Shown in pieces: positions 22,595 through 32,900 of a stretch of DNA of 64,000 nt (within the stretch, counting starts at the first letter, position 1; every line of letters starts with the position of its first letter). Origin of the DNA: Drosophila persimilis (Eukaryota > Arthropoda > Insecta > Diptera > Drosophilidae); assembly GCF_003286085.1 (NCBI RefSeq), contig NW_020825288.1, forward strand, positions 17,732,001 to 17,796,000. The letters are read 5' to 3'. The notes beneath the pieces were generated by a model, which did no database searches, was not told the DNA's origin, and saw only the letters and a program-made list of their open reading frames with translations. A program made the translations under genes and the position numbers.

Positions 22595-23200
22595 TTTGGG
22601 TGATTTTCCTGCAGAAAGACCCATCTCAAGGGCATGTTTTCCTCAGCATAGGGTTGCGAATGGGATTACCGGATCAGTTATGCGATGTACCGGCTCAACG
22701 CCATGTCAAGTAAAACATCCTCAGATACCTATACATCGGCCTCCGTTCTTAACCCTTTTCTTTGTGTACTTTGTGTACTCTGTGTATCAGTAAGATTTAT
22801 TTTTGTTTCGTCTCTCAATAATATATTACTCCACTTTTAAGACCCATCTGACCCAGACCATGCCAAATGATTTTCAACGACTTTTTGCCTCATCTTTAAA
22901 TTTTTTAGGGGAACTTTTCGTACTATACGTCCTGTTAGGTCTGTATATTGAAGTCTCCGACGAACCATCAGACCTGATTTTTCTTTTCCAATTTGAGCGT
23001 TTATGGCCTTGGAAGACATGAACTGATCCTTTTTTGCAAGACTGATGATGCGGGTATCCGTTGTTTGTAAAGATTTCTTCTTGCATCCTCGATTTTCAAT
23101 AAGCACTTCAGATTTGAACGTATTCTGAACAAAAAAAAACCGAGCGTCCAAGCCTTTTTGCAATTTCCCTTTTCCTTTCTTTTTGAAGATTTATGGTAAA
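22595..23200 (-). pseudogene. Tc1-like transposase, degenerate
   Basis: DDE-superfamily transposase remnant on the minus strand. The N-terminal paired-like HTH part reads REIAKRLGRS in one frame, then shifts frame at a poly-T tract near 23130. The main frame continues with RIISLAKKDQFMSSKAINAQ and RRRLQYTDLTGRIVRKVP, the classic second-helix region of Tc1 transposases. A premature TAA (22839-22837) follows ENHLAWSGSDGS. After it KWSNILLRDETK preserves the first catalytic Asp. Further on, MPLRWVFLQENHPKHTSKL matches the usual VFQQDNDPKHTS block, but the catalytic Asp has been lost. Frameshift, stop and active-site loss make it non-functional. Family-level identity is secure; the subfamily is not determined. 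Confidence 0.82.
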
Positions 23201-23280
23201 CATATTTTCATTAGCAGTACGGCCTATCTAAAGAATTTTGTTTACCTCTCATGTACTTAAATATGAAAGAAAATATAAAT

Positions 23281-23431
23281 AACACCAGTGTACTTAATTT
23301 TTTGGCCAGACTAAAAATGCGTAGAATTTTTGATTGCGTTATTTTTGATTTAAATATCCATAAATTTAGAAAAATTCGAGCTATTCCATAACAAACTATC
23401 ACGACACCGATGTACTTATTTTTTTGGCCAG
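23281..23431 (-). repeat. paired direct repeats of the Tc1-like terminal region (IR/DR)
   Basis: Two 29-bp copies at 23403-23431 and 23281-23309 share ttggccag, gtactta and acacc, differing at a few bases. They correspond to the outer and inner transposase-binding sites of IR/DR-type Tc1 elements. Confidence 0.65.
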
Positions 23432-23438
23432 TAGTGTA

Positions 23439-24945
23439 GTTCTTGAACTCAAATAAAAGTTTAATAGAAACAGACGGACACAAATGTATGTATGCAGATC
23501 AGGTCTATCAGCTTTCAGATCATCCTTCAACTCAACCTTCAGTGCAGCTCCGCTTTCAGCTAGAGTGTTCACCAGCCTTTAAGGCAGCTCATCAAATTCT
23601 AAAAATATTCAATGAAGCTATGAACGTCTATGGCTTAAAATGTATCTGATTCGGCAGCTGCGCTGTCTGTTTTCAGTACTCGTATTTCCTTTTTCCTTTG
23701 GTAATTTTTATACAAATTATGCAGATTAAATGTGGCAGCAAAGTTTGCTTAGCCAGGCAAGTGGCATTAAAGTCCCATAAGGCGCATTGGCAGGGACAAC
23801 AAAGATGTCTAAATAATAATGGGAGCGTTCGCGCTGTTTGGGGCGACGCACAAGTTGATTGAATAAATCACAACAGGTAAATTTCTGTTGAAACCAGACC
23901 CGACACGCGTGAGCACAGGCTGACACACTAAAGAGCGGACTAAAGAGCAGACTAAAGATACGAGTACGAGTATCTGCACATACATATGTATGTATACGTA
24001 GAATGGTACTGACTTTATACAGCACAGGGCCATACTTAGCTGCAGAACAAGTCCTAAGCTTAGCTTCGGGCACACGGCGCCTTGGTGGAAAGTTTTCCCA
24101 TTTATGGCCTGGCAATAATTTGGCCAAGGAGCGACCAGCCACCCGAGATAACTGGCCATTTACCAACAGTGTGTCACAATTTCTTTAAAAAACTAAACCC
24201 CGGTTCTCAGCAGCGCCAGCTCGGAGGCAATTAAATTAGTGTTCATTTATATTTGATGTCCCCGAAACTTGCACACATTTTTGTATACGAGTATCATCTG
24301 GAGCATTACTAAGTAACTAACAGCTTGAAGAATTCGGCGAGGGTATTCTGTCAAATAAAACCACTTCGTGCGCCGGGCGCAAACCTTGGGTTCCCCACTT
24401 GTCAACCTCAATAGCTCTCTAAATATTTTGTGAAATTAATTGCATGGGGCTGAGGGCTAATTAAATACCGCACCGGAATTAGAAGCAAACCGTACGACAC
24501 GCATATATGTATATGGTCTGGTCTTCCGCACGGAGAATTTTTGCCACCTGTGAGGTGTGCAAAGTTCACTTAGTAATTAGCATTTTCTATGAGCCATTTC
24601 ACATGCTTCCTTCCATCGATGCGGAGCGCCACGCTACTATCAAGGCTGTCGGGCAACTTGATGTATTGAACTCTCCTTTTATATTTTCGAATTCAATACA
24701 TGCAAATTTCACTGCAATTATTTCTAAGAATATATCCCCACTAATTGCCCACATTCGACGGCTAAAGGTCGAGTGTGACGTTCATTCAATTAAATTTCCT
24801 ATATATCCAATGAGCTTTCTACCTCTTATGTAAGGAGCTTAATGAAGATAGCAAGCGACCCAAAAAGATATTTTTTTGTAGGTATTATACGCGTTAAAAT
24901 TTTTATGAATCTGGCGAGCTCTCCTGTGATATCACACTGAAACAA
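23439..24945. other. gene-free spacer
   Basis: Includes a segment near 23547-23570 similar to the loop of the 3081-3131 hairpin, and a catacatatgtatgta run near 23980. Overlapping open frames on the minus strand near 23726-24166 show no domain or codon bias. Confidence 0.45.
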
Positions 24946-25134
24946 ATGTATCTCATATTTCGATTTTGGTGTATTTTCTTAGCTTCAATGGGTCTCCTGT
25001 CATCTTGGATGGAAGCCGAGGAACGTACGTAACTGCATTAGCTTGGGGAAGCTGAATATTACTTTTCTCGTTGTGTTATAGCTTATGTTGGACATCTGGC
25101 GCGATTATCGCAGCATGTTAGCAAATATATGTAG
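24946..25134 (+). CDS. putative small secreted peptide, two exons
   Basis: The ATG at 24946 (acaaATG) opens a signal-peptide-like stretch, MYLIFRFWCIFLASMGLLSS, followed by WMEAEE. A GTACGT donor at 25025 and a ttatag acceptor at 25080-25081 bound a 57-bp intron. Exon 2 (25082-25134) continues in phase 1 and ends at TAG after HVSKYM. The predicted 43-aa precursor would yield a mature peptide of about 20 residues (PYVGHLARLSQHVSKYM region). The size and layout recall accessory-gland or antimicrobial peptide genes. No family is recognised and no conserved promoter element was identified. The alternative is a chance hydrophobic frame. A second frame through exon 2 is open longer (to about 25196) but does not join exon 1 in phase. 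Confidence 0.3.
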
Positions 25135-25583
25135 ATGCTTTGAAGAGGACAAAAAATATAGCCCACAAGGCGATGCCTTGGGGATAATAGATTAATCGTG
25201 AATACGAGTTCCAGCGGGGATATAAATCCTGAATCTTTTATGAATGTTCTTAGATATTTATACGAATATGTGTGTAAATATGTTTATGAATTGGTACGAT
25301 TATGAGTAAGAAATTCAGGTTATACTTTTCCTCTTTCTCCTCTTATACTTATTAAGAAACTTTCAAGTTTGTCATTCGGAGGAATTTTTGAGAGTCAATT
25401 AGGCATTTAGTTAGCAACAAAAACAACAAAATAACGAAAATGTTAATTATAGGCCACGCCCCTCCAGGCACCTTCGCGGGGGTAACTTTTAAAAACTCAT
25501 TAATGCATACATTTAGGGCTCCCTTAAATAGCTGCACGAAGCCTCCAGATAGACAGTTGGATTCCGAGTGTAAGTTTAAGTAT
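25135..25583. other. 5' flank of Or85e
   Basis: Upstream region of the odorant receptor. The Or85e frame stays open upstream to about 25440 without a conserved ATG. No clear TATA box or known element was identified. Confidence 0.45.
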
Positions 25584-27115
25584 ATGGCAAGTCTTCAGTT
25601 CCACGGCAATATTGATGCGGACACCAGGTACGATGCGACGCTGGATCCTGCCCGTGAGCCCGAATTGTTCCGACTGCTAATGGGACTGCAGCTGGCGATG
25701 GGAATGAAGCCATCTCCGAGATTGCCCAGTTGGTGGCCCACTTGGCTACGGCCAGTGGGCGGGCTAATGGCCAAGGCCTACTGCTCGATGGTAATCTTCA
25801 CCTCGCTCCACTTGGGTCTGCTGTTCACGAAAACCACATTGGACGTTCTGCCAACGGGCGAGCTGCAGGCCATAACGGATGCCTTGACTATGACCATTAT
25901 ATACTTCTTTACGGCCTTCGCAAACATATACTGGTGCGTGCGGTCGCAGCGATTGTTGGCCTTCATGGATCATATCAATAGGGAGTATCGACATCACTCG
26001 CTCGCTGGCGTCACTTTTGTGAGTAGCCACGCTGCCTACAGGTGGTCCCGGAGCTTTACGGCCACATGGATCCTGTCCTGCCTGGTGGGTGTGATCACCT
26101 GGGGCGTGTCCCCACTGATGCTGGGCATACGGACTCTTCCCCTGACCTGCTGGTATCCTTTCGACGCCCTGTCCCCAGGTACTTACACGGCGGTGTATGC
26201 CACTCAGCTATTTGGACAAATTTCGGTAGGAGTCACATTCGGCTTTGGTGGCTCCCTGTTTGTTACTCTGTGCCTGCTGCTGCTGGCCCAGTTCGATGTG
26301 CTCTACTGCAGCCTAAAGAACTTAGATGCGCACTCAAAGCTGCTCTCAGGCGAGACGATCGGGGGGCTAGGGTGAGTGGACTGTTATCTGTCTAACTAAC
26401 TGTCTAACTTCAGTTAGTCCTGTTTTCTTGCCTCTTTAGCCTTCTGCAAAGAGAGCTGCTCCAGGGCGCATTTACAAGGGAGCTGAATCAATATGCTGTG
26501 CTTCAGGAGCATGCCACAGATCTCCTAAGAATCTCAGCTGAATCACAAAATCTTGCGCAAGTTAAAGTATTTCATAGTGCACTCGTAGAGTGTGTGCGAC
26601 TGCACCGCTTCATCCTGTACTGCTGCGCGGAACTGGAGAACCTTTTTAGCCCGTACTGCCTGGTAAAGTCTATGCAGATCACACTACAGCTTTGTCTGCT
26701 GGTGTTCGTCGGCGTGTCTGGCACGCGGGAGTTCTTGCGCATCGTCAACCAGATTCAGTATCTGGCGCTTACCCTATTCGAACTGCTGATGTTCACCTAT
26801 TGCGGAGAGTTGCTCAGTCGGCACAGTGTCCGATCCGGAGAGGCCTTCTGGAGAGGCGGATGGTGGAAGCACGCCCACCTCTTGCGCCAAGACGTCCTGA
26901 TCTTTCTCGTTAACAGTCGTCGGGCAGTGTATGTCACAGCTGGAAAATTCTATGTGATGGATGTGAATCGGTTGAGATCGGTGAAGAGTTCCTGTTTCGT
27001 CGTGCGGCTATCACGTCACTTAAGAACCTTCTTCTTTCAGGTTATAACGCAAGCCTTCAGTTTCCTGACTCTTCTCCAGAAGTTGGCCGCCAAGAAAGCC
27101 ATAACGGAGGCCTAA
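25584..27115 (+). CDS. Or85e: odorant receptor Or85e
   Basis: Seven-transmembrane insect odorant receptor subunit, which forms an odour-gated cation channel with Orco in sensory dendrites. In D. melanogaster Or85e is co-expressed with Or33c in maxillary palp pb2A neurons. Exons: 25584-26371, 26440-26980 and 27041-27115; introns are 68 and 60 bp. The product is 467 aa. The ATG at 25584 gives MASLQFHGNIDADTRYD, the known Or85e start, so longer upstream openings are ignored. Matching stretches include SMVIFTSLHLGLLFTKTTLD, HHSLAGVTFVSSHAA, LPLTCWYPFDAL and, at the C-terminus, NRLRS followed by VITQAFSFLTLLQKL, the family-typical ending. Intron 2 (26981-27040) is 60 bp, a multiple of three, and has no in-frame stop, so an unspliced reading adds 20 residues between RS and VITQAF; splicing restores the conserved C-terminus. 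Confidence 0.94.
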
Positions 27116-29221
27116 ACTGGAACAACACTCATTCGCGTTGTTTGTGAATTGTGAATGTTGGTATTTATTTTCCACATTTAAACCTTATCGAACAAAAGCT
27201 ACAAAATATTTGCCTTTCATTGTTGGCCTAACATTTCGGAACAGCGACAGATGTGCTTCTCGACTCCCTATATCTCTTTTGCCTTTGGCTTGTTACTGAT
27301 AAACAGTACTTTTCGAAACGCACCCAACTTAAATTTGTGTGCACATATCAAGCCGATATGAAGATACTCTTTAGGTGCTCTCATTATTTGTATGCACTCC
27401 GTTCATTACAACTGTATATTTTCCTGTAGTTTCGTTATTTTATCAATTTTTACTCAATCACATCATTAAAATATTAATCCGTTTTTGAATGATAATAGTA
27501 TATACATGTATGTATGTATATATAAATATATATATATGTATATAGTATAATATAATATATAATCGATCGATATAATATAATCGAAGTCTAGAAAATCTTT
27601 TGGTAGCTTAAAAAACGTAAGGAAATTGTTTATAGTCTGATTGGACTTAGGTTAAAGATCGGCTTAAGAACATCTCTAATGCAGCCGGGATTATAAGCAA
27701 GAGCGAACTGTACGCCACCGTACATGTGGCAATGTCTCTGACTCATTGAATTCACCCACTCTGACTGGGGTACTTGAGCTGTCTACTCTTATCTGTTGGG
27801 CAAAGTTCTCAGATTTTGGAAAACGCCTAAGAGTTGACTTTAATTTCGCGATTGCACGTGGTACGCATATAAACTTATGGAAAAGTTTTCAACTCATTTG
27901 CGCTGTGAATTTTTCATTGTGTCACAGATACAAACACGCACCCGTGCACCCATAGACACCAACTTGGCAAAAAGTTTACTTCTTTGAGGGCGGGGTACGG
28001 CTTTAGTCCCGCGCCCGTGTGAGCAGTGCTACGAGTGTATTTATAGAGACTCATTTGTTTCAGTTTTTGCTGGCAACATTTGGGCGCCATCGTGCTTAGA
28101 TGATTACCATTTTAGTCCTTTGTACGAGTATTGTGCTTTTTGTGCCTTCATTCGGCTTTGTTGCGCTGCGGAAATTCCTTTCACTTTTTTACTTCCGCTC
28201 CACGCTAACTACCTTTATGCGTGTCTGTTGGGGCCGGCAGCCCATTTATATTACATGATATTTGATAAGCGCAATGCATACTTGAGCCGTCATGGCCCTA
28301 GATAAATTGGCTGGCCATATTTCTCTGAAATGCCTGTCGGTGTCGTGGCTACAGCCAGGAAGACGATCGGCCCTCGATGGCCCAGACTTATAGGCTCCTG
28401 TGACCAAAGCACCCAAAGGCAGCTGTGAAGCATGTGCAAGCCAGTCAAGCTTTCAAAATGGATGCTTAGGCTGGTCCAATGATCGAAATAAATCGTGCAT
28501 AAATCAAGCCAAGGGCAACATCTAATCATAATCCGCGAATAAATTGAACAGGCAGAGAAAACTAGTGGTATATAAGTTATTTTCTGGAATAAATTCATAC
28601 ATACATATGTGCACATTCATTATTCATCATTTAGTATTGGTTATCTAGAAAGTTTGAACAAAGATTTCGAGGAAATTCTTAATTGTTTTGGTCCAATTGG
28701 CCTATAGCTCGCCCCAGTAGGCTGAACTTTAACTTTCCAGTCACCCAGTACCTCTAATATCAGTTGAGTTCATAAAATTTGTTAATAAAACTAATTTATG
28801 TTTTAAACCGAGCCGTAGTTGAGTGAATCCGAGGCCATAGAAGTTGAGCGGGTGAATGAAAAGGCGATTTTCTTCTCTTTTCCCTGCCTGTTCCGCCCGT
28901 CCCGTTCTGTCAATGGTCTGGCAATGGGCCAACAAAAACTGTCTAGAGTGCCTGCATACCATTGACAGGATTTAGCCGCAAGCATGGTTGTCAAAACCCC
29001 AACTCTACCCCTCTTCATTCCCCAACCCCTTTCGGCAACTTTGAAGAAGTCTCGTGAAATTAAATTAACACAAAGGCATGCCATGTCAACTTTTTCAGCA
29101 GTCAGATGGTGGTATTTTAATTGAAAGCAATCGATATAGGTTACCAGCAACGGCATCTCAACCAGTGCTGCCGATTATGCTTTTTCCAGTCAGATCTGGC
29201 TTTTTTTGAAAACTGGATTTC
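27116..29221. other. Or85e 3' flank and gene-free spacer
   Basis: A long TA/TATG microsatellite and ATCGATCGAT palindrome occupy about 27495-27590. No gene, RNA or element is recognised in the rest. This is the left part of the interval between the 85A-type genes and 5-HT2A. Confidence 0.5.
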
Positions 29222-29975
29222 TATACCCGATACTCAAAATGAGTATTGGGGTATATTAGATTTGTGGTGAAAACGGATGTGTGTAACGTCCAGAAGGAAT
29301 CGTTTCCGACCCCATAAAGTATATATATTCTTGATCAGCATCAATAGCCGAGTCGATTGAGCCCTGTCTGTCTCTCCGTCTGTCCGCCTCTATTAGCGCC
29401 TAGTGCTCAAAGACTATAAGAGCTAGAGCAACGAAATTTTATATTTGTATTTCTGTGATATGTCACTGTTACAAGTATATTTCAAAACTTTGCCCCGCCC
29501 ACTTCCGCCCCCACAAAGGGCGAAAATCTGTGGCATCCACAATTTCAAAGATACAAAAAAACTGAAAACGCAGAATCGTAGAGGATGACTATATCTTCTA
29601 GAGAGCAAAATCTGAACCAGATCGTATAATTATTATAGCCAGAATCAAGAAAACAATTTCATTCTTTCTCGCTCTGTCTCTCTCTAACACACAGGTTTCA
29701 TGGTCGGCTTTGCCTATTGCAAAATGTGAGTTCAAGAATCTCAGAGACTATAAGAGCTAGAGCAACCAAATTTTTGATCCACACTCCTGTGATATCGGAC
29801 CTTGACGAGTTTGTTTCAACTTCGCCACACCTCCTTCCGCCCCGCAAAGGACGAAAATCAATCTCAGAGACTATTAAGGCTATTAAGGCGTCTGCCGGAG
29901 GAGAGCCATACTGATTTAGTATCGGGTATAAATGTAGAGTTGCGGTCTCCGCAGCAACTCACAACGTTCCCCCTC
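29222..29975 (+). mobile_element. mini-me/DINE-1-type element, copy 2 (most complete)
   Basis: Begins with tatacccgatact (29222-29234) and ends with its exact inverse agtatcgggtata (29918-29930), a perfect 13-bp terminal inverted repeat over a 709-bp body. The 5' end also forms an imperfect hairpin with tgagtattggggtata. Contains the TA run, a short (GTCY)n and the repeated agactataagagctagagcaa module. The 45 bp beyond the right inverted repeat (about 29931-29975, to cctcg) recur beside copies 3 and 4, so they are probably part of the element. No coding capacity. Confidence 0.82.
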
Positions 29976-32900
29976 GTTTTTTGATACAAAGTTGGCAGTA
30001 CTGATCTCAACTCATCCTCAAGGAAGATTATCAGAAATCTGAAGGGGTGGGAAGACTTATTCCGTCGCAGGGAACTTTAAAGTGTTTTTGGCTGAGGCAA
30101 GCAAAGTTGTACATGATATCAACATGTCAAGTATTGTACTCCGTACTCATATCGTCTGGTTTCTGCCATTTCACCAAATCACAAGAGTAGCGGGGTTCTA
30201 TAGAGGCATTCGTTTTCGATGCCCATATACATGGTGTCTGAATCATGATGGAGTGAACCCTGAATTACAACGCCATGGCACCTGTCAATGTAATATCCTC
30301 ACACGGAGTGTCTGTTGACAAGGCTTTAACCTAATAAGGATGTCAAAGGGCCTGTCCATAGCCAAGTACCTGTTGAATAATTTGATTTTTGCCCTTTTAT
30401 TAGATTTGCCTTCGGTTACGTTTTGTGAGTTTTGGAATTTAATTGCCTTCGGATAGAGCATACTGCCATGCACGCATTCTTAGGAAGCACGGGGAAATTC
30501 TCCCAGGGGGCTTTCTGTGTGTTTGGGCTGAAACTGTCATACGAAAGGCAAGCAGCTCGGCTGGCGGGCTCTGGCCTGTGAACAGAACAAAGGACTGACA
30601 CAGGAACCAAACAGTGACAAATATAATTTAGCATCAAAGCGATCTGTGTGGGCGCGTGTGTTCTAATGGCAGCTTTCACCTACTCGACAATTTGGCCAGC
30701 CCATTCAAACGCAAGCATTCAGTAGATCGCCCGGAGAGGGTGTTTGCTCTCCTCCTTATATGCTATTGTAGCTTGCTATTTGATTTTGAGCGGGCTGTTG
30801 CTGCCCCAGGACGCCTTCTGTTTGTGTCCTGGTTTGACGTTAAAGCTGCTTTAAAATATTCCGGAATTGCATGGCATCCAGAGGTGCCATGGCTTTGGTG
30901 CAGTAGCCAAAAATCCAATCGAAATGGCGAAATGCGCAACAAGCGGCATCTAGCAGTATCTGGAAATCAAATAAATGCACACGTCTTTCATATCAGGTGG
31001 TATATATTTTCCTTTCCGCTTCCCCGATATGTACACCCAGTAAATATTTTATACATACATTTGCTTGTCCGTTGGGTCCTTACATTCCCTGTTTTGGAAA
31101 AGATAAACACACTACAAGACATACTAGTTGGTATAGGGAACATAACTTTTTTAAAATTGTAATGATACTAGCCGACCCGGGAAACAAGCCATGCCATTTG
31201 AAATCATTTTAAAGCAGGAATATAAAGTTGGACTTCAGGAACAGATTGAATGAATCTGGATCTGTCCCGATGAATAAGCCGTTCAAAGGTTCTGGTGGTG
31301 TCTCAAATTCAGGCACTTTTCCTGATGGGCAACACATATCATGAGCGTCAATTAGGCAATTTGCTTAGACAATTTTGGGTGTTTGACTCGCTCTTTTAGA
31401 GCTTGGATTTGTCCTCTTTCTTTATTTTGGGAGTCAAGTTTACGCTTGTTGATGTTATGATGTGTGAACCCTTGAAGATTTTTTTCGATTTCACCTAGAT
31501 TTTATTTGAAAATGGTTAAAAACGATGTACGATAGGTAACGACATAAAATTATTTAGTCGGGTTAACAATGGGTGACAGGGCAACTCATCGTCGATTTCT
31601 TTATATAAGTACGTGATTCATTCGACACCAAAAGCATTTTAACGCCAACCACGGCTGTTGGTTTCTTTGTTTTTCCGCTGATAGGTCCAACCAATAAACA
31701 AACAAATGTAAATGGGATTTTTCACGTGCTCTCCCGTTGTAGGCCTCCACTTTTGAGCATCTTTCCGCTCGGTATTCTTAGCCGCTTCGTGTGCTTTTGC
31801 ATACGGCGAACAGCTGAAATATTTATCGAAAAAACTATCACCCACTCCACCTCACCCTCCGCACCCACATATTGAGATTAAAAGCGCTGAAAGTGCACTG
31901 CAGATGCTGGGATGTTTCCACTTCTGTGGACTGCCCTGGGGCCTTGTCGGGCGAAAATTTCAAGTTGGCGGCGTTGTCGCTTCGCACAAAAACCGTTTAT
32001 TACAGTAACTTTTTTCACAAGTTGGGTGGGTCGGGGAATGGTAGAGGAGGGGTCAGGGTTGGGGCTGGAGCGGGTGCTGGAGCTGGGGCAAAGGGAATCC
32101 ATTAAACGGCCTCTATCATCAACCCCGGCACGGATTCCGTGCTACTTTACGAGCTCTTAAAGCTGGAAATAAAATAAAGAGACGCTGAGTAGTCGCAATT
32201 TTCCCTCTGATCATTTTTCCCGGGTTTGTGTCTTTCCGTTCGCAACTTTGTAGGGCCATTTTTTCCTTCTAAGCGCATTCTGCTTTAAAAGGCCTCTTGA
32301 AGCACAAATTTGCGCGGCATTAGCGTGCATTAATCCGCCAAGTTCCCTGAAATAATTATCATTTAAGCTATAACGACAATGTACAAGGCCCGAATCCGCT
32401 TGGATTGGCCCCTGGAGGGCCACCCACGGCGAATTGCACCCCTAGAGGTCACGTGCGGGGGCGCGAGCGGACGTGGACGAATTTGGTTGTAGTCATAGAC
32501 ATTGACGTGGGCGGTGGCATTTCAATTGCAGTTTTAGATAAACTTTTGGTCTATTTTGGTCCTTTGAAAATATAAATTAACGGGAAAAAGAGTCCTTCAA
32601 TTCGATTGCTGCTTCATTGCCATCATTTATTCATGGCTATCATTCATTCATTTCTATGAATACTATATGCGTATGTACGAATACGAGACACAATAGATAA
32701 ACAGTACTAGCTTTAGAGTTTTTTAATATCGTTTTTATTCTAATAAGTAAATCGCATGAAAAGGTTGAGGTAAAGATCATAATGGTCCAGCTCAGATCAA
32801 TTTAACTCAAATATTAGCCTATCTTGGTAAACCCAAGTAAAACAATTTTGATCAAAACTAGGGCCAAAAGACAATGATTGTTTTGATGATTGCAGAATTA

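Larger units (their letters stand above)
22541..23436 (-). mobile_element. Tc1-like transposon, 5' part, inactive
   Basis: The 5' end is at 23436, next to a TA dinucleotide (23437-23438), with outer repeat ctggccaaaaaaataagtac (reverse strand, 23403-23431). A near copy of this repeat lies 122 bp further in (23281-23309), the IR/DR layout of several Tc1-like families. The transposase reading frame then follows on the minus strand. No matching 3' terminal repeat is found, so the element is truncated near 22.5 kb. Confidence 0.75.
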
